Shown here: positions 29,515 to 38,634 of the stretch, piece by piece
How positions within the stretch are numbered: position 1 is the first letter of the stretch
How the letters are laid out: every line of letters starts with the position of its first letter
Origin: Qipengyuania pelagi
Lineage (GTDB): Bacteria; Pseudomonadota; Alphaproteobacteria; Sphingomonadales; Sphingomonadaceae
Length of the DNA stretch: 64,000 bases
Assembly: GCF_009827295.1 (NCBI RefSeq)
Contig: NZ_WTYD01000001.1
Location: 1,674,001-1,738,000, forward strand
Direction: 5' to 3'
The notes under the pieces: generated by a model
What the model was told of the DNA's origin: nothing
What the model saw: the letters and a program-made list of their open reading frames with translations, nothing else
The model's database searches: none
Program-made: the position numbers and the translations under genes

Positions 29515-30498
29515 ATGGCGGTCTATACCAATCTGGGCACCGAACGGCTGGCCGCGCTGATCGCCGCCTACGATGTCGGCGATCTGGTGTCGGCCAAGGG
29601 CATCGCCGAGGGCGTTTCGAACAGCAATTGGCTGATCGAGACTTCGGGCAAGGATGGCGGCACCGGCTCGCAGGGCGCGCGCTTCATCCTCACCATGTAT
29701 GAACGCCGCATCGAAACGGCGGACCTGCCCTTCTTCCTCGACCTGCTCGATCATCTCTCCGCCGCCGACTGCTCTGTGCCGCGCACCATCCACGACCGCG
29801 ATGGAGCGAGTTTCCGCATGGTCGACGGCAAGGCGGTGGCACTGATCGAGTTCCTGCCCGGCGTGTCGCCCACCGCGCCGAGCGCCGACCAGGCGCGCGC
29901 GGTCGGAGTGGCGCTGGCGCGGATGCACGCTGCGGCGCAGGATTTCCCCGGCACGCGCGACAACGATCTGGGGCCAGGTGAAAACTGCGCCACCCTCGAA
30001 TCCTGTGGCAGCGATGCGCTCTCACAGATCGATCCTGACCTTCCCGAAGTGCTGCCTCGCGCCCGTGCGATCGCTCAGACGTGGCCAAGCGACCTGCCGC
30101 GATCCATCGTCCATTCCGACCTCTTTCCCGATAACGTCCTGATGCTGGGCGATAGGGTCAGCGGTCTCATCGACTTCTATTTCGCCTGTGCGGACCAGAT
30201 GGCCTACGATCTCGCCGTGACGCACGCCGCCTGGTGCTTTTCCAAGGATGGATCGCGTTTCGATCCCGCACTCGGCCAGGCGCTTGTCACAGGATACGAA
30301 TCGGTGCGCCCGCTCGAACGGCGCGAGCGCGACGCGCTGCCCCTGCTGGCCGAGGGCGCCTGCCTGCGCTTCGTCGCCAGCCGCGCGCAGGACTGGATCG
30401 AGACGCCTGCGGGCGCGCTCGTCACGCGCAAGGACCCGATGGATTTCGTACGACGATGGAACACCTATCGCGCCCTTGGCCAAGAGGCTTTCGCCTGA
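29515..30498 (+). CDS. thrB: Homoserine kinase, aminoglycoside-phosphotransferase type
   Basis: Phosphorylates homoserine for threonine synthesis. The 327-residue protein belongs to the APH-fold ThrB class, not the GHMP class: it has the N-terminal GISNSNW-type loop ([11 protein letters not shown]), the catalytic [11 protein letters not shown] and the metal-binding GLIDFYFAC. It is 13 bases after ispH and 28 bases before rnhA. Confidence 0.92.
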   Translation: MAVYTNLGTERLAALIAAYDVGDLVSAKGIAEGVSNSNWLIETSGKDGGTGSQGARFILTMYERRIETADLPFFLDLLDHLSAADCSVPRTIHDRDGASFRMVDGKAVALIEFLPGVSPTAPSADQARAVGVALARMHAAAQDFPGTRDNDLGPGENCATLESCGSDALSQIDPDLPEVLPRARAIAQTWPSDLPRSIVHSDLFPDNVLMLGDRVSGLIDFYFACADQMAYDLAVTHAAWCFSKDGSRFDPALGQALVTGYESVRPLERRERDALPLLAEGACLRFVASRAQDWIETPAGALVTRKDPMDFVRRWNTYRALGQEAFA

Positions 30499-30526
30499 GG
30501 GCGAGAGCGCGCTAAGGGCCGTGACG

Positions 30527-30967
30527 ATGAAACGCGTAGATCTGTTCACCGATGGCGCCTGCAAGGGCAATCCCGGCCCCGGCGGCTGGGGCGCGCTGCT
30601 GCGGCTCGGCCAACACGAAAAGGAAATGTCGGGCGGCGATCCCGATACGACCAATAACCGCATGGAAATGACCGCCGCGATCCGGGGGCTCGAAGCGCTG
30701 ATCGAACCATGCGAGGTCGATCTCTACACCGACAGCAAGTATCTGATCGACGGGATCACCAAGTGGGTCCACGGCTGGAAGAAGCGCGGCTGGATCAATG
30801 CCAGCAAGAAACCGGTTCGCAATGCCGATCTGTGGCATGAGCTAATCGCGTTGACCGAACGGCACCGGGTCGAATGGCACTGGGTGAAGGGCCATTCCGG
30901 CCATCCCGAAAACGAACGCGTGGACCGTCTGGCGAGCGACGCGGCCGACGCGATCGCGGCGGGCTGA
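30527..30967 (+). CDS. rnhA: Ribonuclease HI
   Basis: 146 residues; degrades RNA in RNA-DNA hybrids. All catalytic residues are present: D9 ([14 protein letters not shown]), E47 (NRMEMTAA), D69 (YTDSKY), H123 and D133 ([16 protein letters not shown]). The ATG at 30527 is two codons after an in-frame GTG. Confidence 0.96.
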   Translation: MKRVDLFTDGACKGNPGPGGWGALLRLGQHEKEMSGGDPDTTNNRMEMTAAIRGLEALIEPCEVDLYTDSKYLIDGITKWVHGWKKRGWINASKKPVRNADLWHELIALTERHRVEWHWVKGHSGHPENERVDRLASDAADAIAAG

Positions 30968-30971
30968 CGCC

Positions 30972-32066
30972 CTAACCGAAACGATCCGGCGCGTAGAGGC
31001 CGGGATCGAGCGGGGCTGTCATGGCGTCGCGTTCCAGCCCGAGAAGCAGCTGCGAGGCGAGGCGGGCGGCGGCAGGCGCAGTCTGGATGCCGAAACCGCC
31101 CTGCCCTGCGAACCAGGCGAAGCCTTCGACCTGCGGATCGTAGCCGTAGATCGGCCTGCGATCGGGTGCGAAGCTCCTGAGCCCTGCCCAGCGACGCTCG
31201 ACCGCTTCGATTTTGCAACCGACCACCCGCTGGAAACGGTCGATCGCTTCGGCCACTGCCAGTTCCTCGGGCGCGGCGTCGCAGGGCTCGCTCGGCGTCT
31301 CGTCATGCGGGCTCAGCCAGATGCGGGCCGATTCAGGTTTGAAATAGAACTGCCCCGCTATGTCGAGCACCAGCGGCTGGTCGGCCTGCGGGGGCGGATC
31401 GACGCGAAGCTGGACCACGGTGCGGCGCAAAGGCTGGATATTGAGCGGTCTCACGCCCGCCATCCGGGCCAGCGGATCGGCCCATGCTCCCGCCGCGTTG
31501 ACGAGCGTTGCGGCGCGAAATTGCTCGCCATTTTCGGACGAGAGAAGCCAGGTATCGGCATCGCGTTCGATATGCGCGATCCGTGCCCTGATGCGCAGAT
31601 CGACACCGCGCGCCTTCGCCAATCGCAGGTAATGGGCATGGAGGCCGGCCACGTCGATATCGGCACAGGCAGGCTCCCACACCGCGCCCGTCCACTCCTC
31701 GCGCAGGCCCTGTATCCGCTCGGCCAGGGCCGCGCGCTCCAGCCGCTCTATCGTGGCGCCGGTGTCGCGGAACCGATCCATGAACCCGTCCAGCGCCGCA
31801 CGGTCGCGCTCTCTTCCGACATAGAGCGCGCCGCGCTGCTCGAGAAACCCGTGGTCGCGCAGATAATCGCCCGAAGCGAGCGTGAGCGGGACGATCTCCG
31901 GCCCGCCATAACATTCCTCCCAGAACGCGGCGGAGCGCCCCGTTGCGTGATAGCCGGGCGCATCCTCCGCTTCGAGCAGCAGGACGCTGGCGTGGTCGGC
32001 GAGTTCGGCGGCGAGGCTCGCGCCTGCCATCCCGGCGCCGATAATGGCGAAATCGTGGAGCATCAT
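30972..32066 (-). CDS. FAD-dependent D-amino-acid oxidase/dehydrogenase (DauA-like)
   Basis: A 364-residue DAO-type flavoprotein. The N-terminal dinucleotide fold is IIGAGMAGASLAAEL, followed by PGYHATGRSAAFWEECYG, which closely resembles my recollection of Pseudomonas D-arginine dehydrogenase DauA (PGYHSTGRSAAHY), as do VNAAGAWAD, RRWAGLRSFAPD and GQGGFGIQTAPAAA. A role in D-amino-acid catabolism is inferred; the exact substrate is not known. The start (ATGATG) overlaps the stop of the upstream hydrolase, so the two are coupled. Confidence 0.82.
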   Translation of the reverse strand: MMLHDFAIIGAGMAGASLAAELADHASVLLLEAEDAPGYHATGRSAAFWEECYGGPEIVPLTLASGDYLRDHGFLEQRGALYVGRERDRAALDGFMDRFRDTGATIERLERAALAERIQGLREEWTGAVWEPACADIDVAGLHAHYLRLAKARGVDLRIRARIAHIERDADTWLLSSENGEQFRAATLVNAAGAWADPLARMAGVRPLNIQPLRRTVVQLRVDPPPQADQPLVLDIAGQFYFKPESARIWLSPHDETPSEPCDAAPEELAVAEAIDRFQRVVGCKIEAVERRWAGLRSFAPDRRPIYGYDPQVEGFAWFAGQGGFGIQTAPAAARLASQLLLGLERDAMTAPLDPGLYAPDRFG

Positions 32067-33046
32067 TCGGCGGAAGCGGGTACGGTTCTGTCGAGGAAGT
32101 CGGCGATCGCGTCCATCGCCCGGTCGCGCACCGGATCGGCTTCGCGCAGGATCTCGTGCCGCGCTTCGTGCCCGAATTCGAACAACTCCCCCTTGGGCAA
32201 CCGCGCGATTGCCTGTTCGATCGCGGCATGGCTGACGAGCTTGTCGTCCGATGTCGCGACGACGAGGACGGGGATGGTCACATTCTCCATTTGGCCGCGC
32301 GCGAACAGGGCCCTGGTGGAGGCATAGGCCCGCTCGACCCAGCGCCAGCTGCCCGGACCCATCACGAGTTCGGGGCGATGGTCGCGCCACCACAATTCGT
32401 CCTCGTAACGATCGTCGTCATGCGTCAGGAGGTCGCGCCGCCTTGTCGGCATCTCGCCGGGCTTCTCGCTCCATTTCCAGGCCGGGCGCGTGGGATCGCC
32501 GATCAGCGTCATGAGCCGCGCGATCGGTTGCAGGACGGCCAGCGGCAGCGGCGGACCGGCCATGCCGAGCATGGGCGCGGAGAGAACCATGGCATCGGGA
32601 TCGACCAGCCGTTCGACGAGGGCGCGCAGGACGATGTGCCCCCCCATCGAATGCGCGGCGAGGACGCGGGGACCGGGGGTGCTTGCCTGCCAGTCCCGCC
32701 AGAAAGCCGCCAGATCGTCGAGCCAGACCTGGAAATCCTCGACATGACCGGTCGTCGCATCTTCTCCCAACCGGCCCGATCCCGCCTGCCCGCGCCAGTC
32801 CGCTGCGGTCACGCGCCATCCAAGGCGATGCCATTCTTCCAGCGTTTCGAGATATTTCTCGTAATGATCGCCGCGACCGGGAAAGAACAGGATCGAGCCG
32901 CGCCCTGCATCGGCCGAAACACTCTCCTGACCGGGCCAGTCGATCCGGCGGATTTCATGGCCGTCTCGTGCGGTCCAGACCGTCTCGCTCGCCGCCCGAG
33001 GGATCGCGCGCCGGTCGATCGGATCGGATGATGCGCTGTCGGTGAT
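32063..33046 (-). CDS. Alpha/beta hydrolase (lysophospholipase-like) with apparent AUC start
   Basis: About 327 residues of the serine aminopeptidase S33/monoacylglycerol-lipase-like group. The frame encodes SILFFPGRGDHYEKYLETL (oxyanion-hole region) and then the nucleophile S133 in AHSMGGH, and ends with SDDKLVSH and a final histidine (GHEARHE). The first standard start codon in frame is a GTG at 32812, which would remove the conserved first strand. Upstream to the in-frame TAA (33070) I find no ATG, GTG or TTG. An ATC at 33046 opens (M)TDSASSDP, with AGGAG seven bases upstream, so a rare AUC start, a mutated ATG or a sequence error is likely. Substrate unknown. Confidence 0.75.
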   Translation of the reverse strand: MTDSASSDPIDRRAIPRAASETVWTARDGHEIRRIDWPGQESVSADAGRGSILFFPGRGDHYEKYLETLEEWHRLGWRVTAADWRGQAGSGRLGEDATTGHVEDFQVWLDDLAAFWRDWQASTPGPRVLAAHSMGGHIVLRALVERLVDPDAMVLSAPMLGMAGPPLPLAVLQPIARLMTLIGDPTRPAWKWSEKPGEMPTRRRDLLTHDDDRYEDELWWRDHRPELVMGPGSWRWVERAYASTRALFARGQMENVTIPVLVVATSDDKLVSHAAIEQAIARLPKGELFEFGHEARHEILREADPVRDRAMDAIADFLDRTVPASAE

Positions 33047-33053
33047 CGCCCGT

Positions 33054-33058
33054 CTCCT
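33054..33058 (-). promoter_or_regulatory. Ribosome-binding site in front of the ATC codon
   Basis: AGGAG on the minus strand, spaced seven bases from the ATC at 33046-33044. This is the evidence for placing the hydrolase start there. Confidence 0.5.
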
Positions 33059-33119
33059 GTCGCATGGTTACCGTTTGGTAAGCAGCACCCTGTAGCAGGT
33101 CCCATCGAAAGGGGCCCAA

Positions 33120-33833
33120 TTGGGTACGATGCTACATCAGATCGCGCACTACGGACTGCTCGGGGCCTTGGCAATCGCGCTGCTGATCGCGATCGCCACC
33201 GATCTCAAGAGCCGCCGCATCTACAATTGGCTGACGCTGTCGATCGCGCTTGCTGCCCCGCTTTACTGGTGGAGCAGCGGGTTGGGATTATGGCCCGGTG
33301 TCGCGATCCAGCTCGGCGCCGGGATCGGCGTTTTCCTCGCCTGCTATCTCTTCTTCGCCCTCGGCCAAATGGGCGGCGGGGACGTGAAGCTGCTGGGCGC
33401 GCTTGCCTTGTGGATTCCGTTCGACCGCTTGCCTGCCCTGGTCGTGATGATGGCGATCATCGGCTGGCTGCTGACAATGGGCATGGCCGCCTGGCGCGTG
33501 CGCGCGTCGAGCGGCAGCGGGCTGAGCCGCGACATGCTCGTCCTGATCGGCTGTTTCCTGTGCGCCTTTGCGATCGGCGCGGTCCTTCTGGGTGGAGCGG
33601 CCTTGCCCTCTGCCCTGCTCGACTGGAGCGCCGAAAGCCTCGCAGCCACGCTCGCCATCGCGGTCGCGCCATCGCTGCTTTTGCTGGTCGCGACTCTCGT
33701 CTCGCTGCGCGTCATCAAGCGCCATGCGCGGCGCATTCAGGTGCCTTACGGCCTCGCCATAGCGAGCGCCGGATTGTGGATCATAGCCACCGATCTGGCT
33801 GCCGGAAGCGGGGGTACGCCGCTCGCGGGCTGA
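33120..33833 (+). CDS. cpaA: CpaA-type prepilin peptidase (A24)
   Basis: A 237-residue polytopic inner-membrane aspartic protease that processes Flp-type prepilins. The two catalytic aspartates are D28 (IATDLKSRRIYNWL) and D88 in the GxGD motif (GQMGGGDVKLLG). It has about seven membrane segments and lacks the cytoplasmic methylase domain, as is normal for CpaA. The TTG at 33120 is spaced five bases from AAAGGGG; the ATG at 33129 is the alternative. First gene of the pilus cluster. Confidence 0.9.
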   Translation: MGTMLHQIAHYGLLGALAIALLIAIATDLKSRRIYNWLTLSIALAAPLYWWSSGLGLWPGVAIQLGAGIGVFLACYLFFALGQMGGGDVKLLGALALWIPFDRLPALVVMMAIIGWLLTMGMAAWRVRASSGSGLSRDMLVLIGCFLCAFAIGAVLLGGAALPSALLDWSAESLAATLAIAVAPSLLLLVATLVSLRVIKRHARRIQVPYGLAIASAGLWIIATDLAAGSGGTPLAG

Positions 33834-33843
33834 ATACGCGATC

Positions 33844-33851
33844 TTAACCAT
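33844..33851 (+). promoter_or_regulatory. CtrA half-site TTAACCAT upstream of cpaB
   Basis: An exact TTAACCAT, the CtrA half-site, in the 89-base gap between cpaA and cpaB, 72 bases before the cpaB start. Pilus genes are CtrA targets in Caulobacter, so it may drive cpaB-tadC separately from cpaA. Confidence 0.35.
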
Positions 33852-33922
33852 TCGACCCTAGGCCGGTCGATTATACCAGCCCGCCATCCAAGCGCGGGCC
33901 ATCGAAGGGGGCTTGATAAGCC

Positions 33923-34978
33923 ATGGACAGGAAGAAACTGGTTCTGCTGCTCGTCGCACTGGTCATCGCGGTCGGTACGGCCATGGTGGCGCGCAGCATG
34001 TTTGCGGGCGCCGCCGCACCGCAGGCACAGGCGGCACCCGTGGTCCCGACCGGGCCCAAGGTGCTGGTCGCCCAGCGCGCCCTGCCCGCCGGCACGATCA
34101 TCACCGCCGAATCGATCGGATTCCAGTCCTGGCCCGCCGAAATGGTGGCTGACGCCTATTTCCTCGAAGGCGAATCGGACATCTCGAAACTGCTCGGAAC
34201 GGTGGTGCGCCATCCGATCACCGCGGGCGAACCTGTCACGCAGGGTTCGCTCGTCAGCCCCGGCGATCGCGGCTTCCTCGCCGCGGCGCTCAGCCCGGGA
34301 ATGCGCGCCATCACCGTGCCCGTCTCCGCCCAGACCGGCGTCGCGGGCTTCGTCTTCCCCGGCGACCGGGTCGACATCATGCTGACGCAGGAAGTCACCG
34401 GCGTCGAAGGCCAGCCGCTCAAGGCGTCGGAAACGATCATGCGCAATCTGCGCGTGCTCGCCACCGACCAGTCGACCTCGCAAGAGACCGAGAACGGCAA
34501 GACCGTGGTCCGCGAATCGCGCACGGTCACGCTCGAAGTCACGCCCAAGATGGCGGAAAAGATCGCGGTCGCCGAAACGATCGGCCAGCTCAGCCTGTCG
34601 CTGCGCTCGCTGAGCGACACTCACTCCGATCTCGAAAGCGCGCTCGCCGCGGGCGACATCGCAATCCCCGACGATGCGACGCCGGAACAGGAAGAACGCC
34701 TCCTGCGCCGCGCCATGGCCCGGCCCGAAGACAAGGTCTCCTCTTTCTCCACCGGCGGCGACGTCTCGCGCTTCCAGCGCTCCAGCATCCCGCCCCAGGT
34801 CGCGCGCGATCCGGCCCCGCAGCAGATGGTTGCGACCGGCCCCGTGCAGACGGTGGCGGGCGCCGAGCCCGCCAAGCCGGCAGGACCGTCGGTGCGCGTG
34901 ATGCGCGGCAAGCAGACCGATGCCGTCGGCATCGGCAAGAACGGGGCGGCCATTCCGTCCACCGCAGGCACGCGATGA
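33923..34978 (+). CDS. cpaB: Flp pilus assembly protein CpaB
   Basis: 351 residues. An N-terminal membrane anchor (KLVLLLVALVIAVGTAMVA) is followed by an SAF domain (about 50-110, VAQRALPAGTIITAESI) and the RcpC-like periplasmic domain (RAITVPVSAQTGVAGFVFPGDRVDIML). It helps stabilise the secretin CpaC. Its stop overlaps an in-frame ATG of cpaC by four bases. Confidence 0.92.
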   Translation: MDRKKLVLLLVALVIAVGTAMVARSMFAGAAAPQAQAAPVVPTGPKVLVAQRALPAGTIITAESIGFQSWPAEMVADAYFLEGESDISKLLGTVVRHPITAGEPVTQGSLVSPGDRGFLAAALSPGMRAITVPVSAQTGVAGFVFPGDRVDIMLTQEVTGVEGQPLKASETIMRNLRVLATDQSTSQETENGKTVVRESRTVTLEVTPKMAEKIAVAETIGQLSLSLRSLSDTHSDLESALAAGDIAIPDDATPEQEERLLRRAMARPEDKVSSFSTGGDVSRFQRSSIPPQVARDPAPQQMVATGPVQTVAGAEPAKPAGPSVRVMRGKQTDAVGIGKNGAAIPSTAGTR

Positions 34979-35031
34979 GCGCGCCGTTCCAAGACACGAC
35001 CTCAAGCGAAGCCATCAGGGGGCTTGCAAGC

Positions 35032-36627
35032 ATGAAACCGCGTATCTCCAAGAAACTGCTGCCGATCATGGCGTCGAGGGCGGTCATGGCCGTTCTCGCA
35101 CTGGCCCCGCTGACCGCGATCCCGGCCGCAACCGCGAACGCCCAGACGGTGGTCCGCCCTTCGCAGGACATCGTTCTGTCGATCGGACGCGGCGAGCTGA
35201 TTAACGTGCCCGGCGCGATGGCCGACGTCTTCGTCGCCAATAGCGAGATCGCGGACGTCCAGCTCAAATCGCAGCGCGCCCTCTACGTCTTCGGCGTCGG
35301 TGGCGGCGAGACCACGATCTATGCCAGCAATTCGCGCGGCGACATCATCTGGTCGGCCAATGTGCGCGTGGGATCGAATATCGGCAGCATCGACCAGATG
35401 CTTTCCCTCGCCATGCCGGAAGCCAAGATCGCGGTCGCCACCATGGGCAACAACACCGTGCTTCTCACCGGCACCGTGGCCGCGCCGGAAGACGCCGCCG
35501 AGGCGCAGAACCTTGTCGAAGCCTTCGTGGGCGAAGGCACCAACGTCATCAGCCGCCTGCGCATGGCGACGCCCTTGCAGGTCAATCTCCAGGTCCGCAT
35601 CGCCGAAGTCAGCCGCAACGTCGTGCGTTCGCTGGGCGTCAATCTGGCCTCCATCGACAGCACGCAGGGCTTCAAGTTCGGCGTCGGTCAGGGGCGTGGA
35701 CCCACCACCTTCTCGCCCGGTCGCAGCCTCGGCGCGAATGCCGGGGCGATAACCGACTCGGTCCTCAACCCCGTCACCGGCGCGATCACGGAAGAGCCCG
35801 GCACCGCGCTTGCCACCAACAGCATCGGCACCACGCTCGGCTTTGCCGGACAGCTTCTGGGGCTCGACCTCAGCGCCGCCATCGACCTCGCGGAAACCCA
35901 CAATCTCGCCGTGACCCTGTCGCAGCCGAACCTCACCGCGCTCTCGGGCGAGACGGCGGAATTCCTGGCGGGCGGCGAATTTCCGATCCCGCTGAGCCAG
36001 GGGTTCGGAACGACGACGGTCGAATACAAGAATTACGGCGTCAGCCTGTCCTATACGCCCACCGTTCTCGCCAATGGCCGGATCTCGCTGCGCGTGCGCC
36101 CCGAAGTTTCGGAACTGACTAGTCAGGGTTCGGTCACGCTGAACGGTTTCCGCGTTCCCGGCCTCATCACGCGGCGGACCGAAACCACTATCGAGCTGGG
36201 TTCGGGCCAGAGCATGATGATCGCCGGCCTGCTGTCGAACTCCTCGCAGAACGCGATCGAGAAGGCGCCCGGCCTCGGCGACGTGCCGATCCTGGGCAAT
36301 CTCTTCCGCTCCACCAATTTCCAGCGCGGCGAAACCGAACTGGTGATCGTGGTGACGCCGTATCTGGTGAAGCCGATGAACGCGGCCGACGTGCGTCTGC
36401 CGACCGATGGCTATCTCAAGCCGACCGAGGGCCAGCGCCTCCTGCAATATCGCGATAGCGACGGCGTGACCGGCGGTGCCCGCCCCGGACCCGCCGCAGT
36501 GCCTGCCGCGCCAGCCAATCCCGCCATTTCGCGCACCATGGAGGCCGAGCCGGTGCTCGCCCAGTCCTACGATCCGCGCAACCGGGAAAAGAGCGCTTCC
36601 GCCAAGCCCGGCTTCAGCTTCAAGTGA
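35032..36627 (+). CDS. cpaC: Type II/tad secretin CpaC
   Basis: Outer-membrane channel of the Flp pilus. The signal peptide (MKPRISKKLLPIM... ending ATANA) is followed by a BON/N-terminal domain (LINVPGAMADVFVANSEIADV) and the secretin domain with the ALSGETAEFLAGGEFPIP and VPILGNLFRS signatures. The ATG at 35032 directly precedes the signal peptide; an upstream ATG (34975) overlapping cpaB as ATGA would add 19 residues and is the alternative start. Confidence 0.93.
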   Translation: MKPRISKKLLPIMASRAVMAVLALAPLTAIPAATANAQTVVRPSQDIVLSIGRGELINVPGAMADVFVANSEIADVQLKSQRALYVFGVGGGETTIYASNSRGDIIWSANVRVGSNIGSIDQMLSLAMPEAKIAVATMGNNTVLLTGTVAAPEDAAEAQNLVEAFVGEGTNVISRLRMATPLQVNLQVRIAEVSRNVVRSLGVNLASIDSTQGFKFGVGQGRGPTTFSPGRSLGANAGAITDSVLNPVTGAITEEPGTALATNSIGTTLGFAGQLLGLDLSAAIDLAETHNLAVTLSQPNLTALSGETAEFLAGGEFPIPLSQGFGTTTVEYKNYGVSLSYTPTVLANGRISLRVRPEVSELTSQGSVTLNGFRVPGLITRRTETTIELGSGQSMMIAGLLSNSSQNAIEKAPGLGDVPILGNLFRSTNFQRGETELVIVVTPYLVKPMNAADVRLPTDGYLKPTEGQRLLQYRDSDGVTGGARPGPAAVPAAPANPAISRTMEAEPVLAQSYDPRNREKSASAKPGFSFK

Positions 36628-36638
36628 GGGGACCGATT

Positions 36639-37295
36639 ATGACTTCCCATTCCCAGCCCCGTCTTATCGCAGTGCCGATTGCCCTGAGTCTCGCTCTGGC
36701 CCTGGGCGCCTGTGCGGGCACGATGAACATGGAAAATCGCTCACTCTACAGCGTGAAGCAGCCGGTCGTCGAACGCTCCAATTTCATGCTCGATGTCGCG
36801 ACCACCGGGGACGGCCTGCCAATCTCCGAACAGCGGCGCCTCGCAAGCTGGTTCGAGACGATGGAACTCGGCTATGGCGATCGCGTCGCGATCGACGATC
36901 CCAGCGCCTCGCTCGGCGTGCGGGACGATGTCGCCGCGCTGGCCGGTCGCTATGGTCTCCTGATCTCGGAAGCGCCCCCCGTCACCGCAGGCGCGCTGGC
37001 CCCCGGCCAGGCCCGCGTGATCCTGACTCGCTCCACCGCCTCGGTGCCCGGATGCCCGGACTGGTCGCACACCGCGGACGCGAACGACGCGAACGCCACC
37101 AACCCCAATTACGGCTGCGCCACCAATGGCAACATGGCCGCGATGATCGCCGATCCCGAGGATCTGGTGCAGGGCAAGCGCGGCACGGGGGAAACCGTGC
37201 TGCTGACGTCGACCAAGGCGATCGACGCCTATCGCGAAGCCCCGCCCACCGGCACCGAAGGCCTTACCGAAGCCCCCACCTCCGGAGGGAACTGA
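36639..37295 (+). CDS. cpaD: Pilus assembly lipoprotein CpaD
   Basis: 218 residues; the signal ends in LGAC, with a lipidated cysteine near residue 25. The family signature GCPDWS ... NPNYGCATNGNMAAMIADPEDL is complete. It pilots or stabilises the CpaC secretin in the outer membrane. The ATG at 36639 has GAGGGGA upstream; the frame is also open from a GTG inside the cpaC end. Confidence 0.9.
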   Translation: MTSHSQPRLIAVPIALSLALALGACAGTMNMENRSLYSVKQPVVERSNFMLDVATTGDGLPISEQRRLASWFETMELGYGDRVAIDDPSASLGVRDDVAALAGRYGLLISEAPPVTAGALAPGQARVILTRSTASVPGCPDWSHTADANDANATNPNYGCATNGNMAAMIADPEDLVQGKRGTGETVLLTSTKAIDAYREAPPTGTEGLTEAPTSGGN

Positions 37296-37298
37296 GCC

Positions 37299-38585
37299 AT
37301 GAACGCACCCTGGAAAGTCAATTCGCCCAGCGATCGCACCCCCTTCGCCGCCTATGTCTGCGACGAAACCTCGCTCGACACGCTGCGTCCCGTGGTGATC
37401 GAACTCGGCTGGGCGCCGGAGAAGTGCAACAAGGGCGGTCTGCGTAACGCGATCCAGTCGCTTTCGGTCAGCGCCAGCCCCAATATCCTGCTGGTCGATC
37501 TGTCGGAAAGCGGAGATCCGCTCAACGACATCAATTCGCTCGCCGAGGTTTGCGAACCCGGAACCGTCGTGATCGCCATGGGGCAGGTCAACGATGTGCG
37601 GCTCTATCGCGACCTGCTGGCGAGCGGGATATACGACTATCTGCTCAAGCCACTCTCCGCCAACACCGTGCGCGATGCGCTGAACCAGGCGCAGGCCGCC
37701 TTCAGCGCGCCCAAGGCCAACGATCCCGACGCGGCCCGCAACCACATCTCGACCGCCGTGGTGGGGACGCGTGGCGGGGTCGGCGCATCGACGCTGGCGA
37801 CCTCGCTCAGCTGGTATTTCGCCTCGAAGAAGCATCTTCAGACCGGATTGCTCGATCTCGACGTGCATTTCGGGACGGGCGCGCTGGCGCTCGACCTGGA
37901 ACCGGGGCGCGGCCTCACCGATGCGATCGACAATCCCAGCCGCATCGACGGCCTGTTCATCGAACGCGCCATGATCCGCGCGCACGACAATCTGTCGATC
38001 CTGTCCTCCGAAGCGCCGATCAACGCGCCGCTGATGACGGATGGCGCGGCCTTCCTCCAGCTGGAGGAGGAATTCCGTCAGGCGTTCGAAATGACGGTCA
38101 TCGACCTGCCGCGATCCATGCTCATCACCTATCCGCAATTGCTCGGCGATGTGAATGTCGTGGTCGTCACGGTGGAGATGACGCTGGCGTCGGCGCGCGA
38201 TGCCATCCGCATCCTGTCCTGGCTCAAGAGCTATGCACCCCACGCGATTCCGATCGTGGTCGCCAACAAGGTGCAGACCGGCGCGCTCGAGATCAGCAAG
38301 GCCGATTTCGAGGCATCCATCGAGCGCAAGATCGATTTCACCATTCCCTTCGACCAGAAGACGGCGGCCAATGCGGCCAAGCTCGGCCAGGCTTTCATCG
38401 AGGCCAATGCCCAGAGCAAGACCAGCGGGGTCATCAAGGCGCTGGGCGAGCGGATCATCGGATCGAGCGAAGAGGCCGAGGCCGAAGCGGAGGCATCCGC
38501 CGAGAAGAAATCGCTGCTCGGCAGCTTCGATCTGAAATCGCTGCTCGCCAAGAAGACGAAGCCCGTTCCCGCCACGGCGGAATGA
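37299..38585 (+). CDS. cpaE: Pilus assembly ATPase-like protein CpaE
   Basis: 428 residues: an N-terminal receiver-like domain (about 15-130) and a MinD/ParA-type P-loop domain with the variant Walker A TRGGVGAST near residue 155. It directs pilus assembly to a cell location. Three bases after cpaD. In most tad loci the next gene is cpaF/tadA; here only 49 bases follow before tadB. Confidence 0.9.
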   Translation: MNAPWKVNSPSDRTPFAAYVCDETSLDTLRPVVIELGWAPEKCNKGGLRNAIQSLSVSASPNILLVDLSESGDPLNDINSLAEVCEPGTVVIAMGQVNDVRLYRDLLASGIYDYLLKPLSANTVRDALNQAQAAFSAPKANDPDAARNHISTAVVGTRGGVGASTLATSLSWYFASKKHLQTGLLDLDVHFGTGALALDLEPGRGLTDAIDNPSRIDGLFIERAMIRAHDNLSILSSEAPINAPLMTDGAAFLQLEEEFRQAFEMTVIDLPRSMLITYPQLLGDVNVVVVTVEMTLASARDAIRILSWLKSYAPHAIPIVVANKVQTGALEISKADFEASIERKIDFTIPFDQKTAANAAKLGQAFIEANAQSKTSGVIKALGERIIGSSEEAEAEAEASAEKKSLLGSFDLKSLLAKKTKPVPATAE

Positions 38586-38634
38586 CGGATTTCAGCCTCG
38601 CGAGAGGCGGTAACGGAAGACACGGAGACACCGC

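Noticed and set aside
33068..33081. TTACC-GTTT-GGTAA inverted repeat before cpaA as a CtrA site
   Set aside because: Does not keep TTAA in either half; may be chance or part of the divergent promoters.
32809..33174. Alternative minus-strand frame upstream of the hydrolase, considered as a frameshifted N-terminus
   Set aside because: The conserved N-terminus (FFPGRGDHYEKY) is in the same frame as the rest of the hydrolase, so no frameshift is needed; only the start codon is abnormal.
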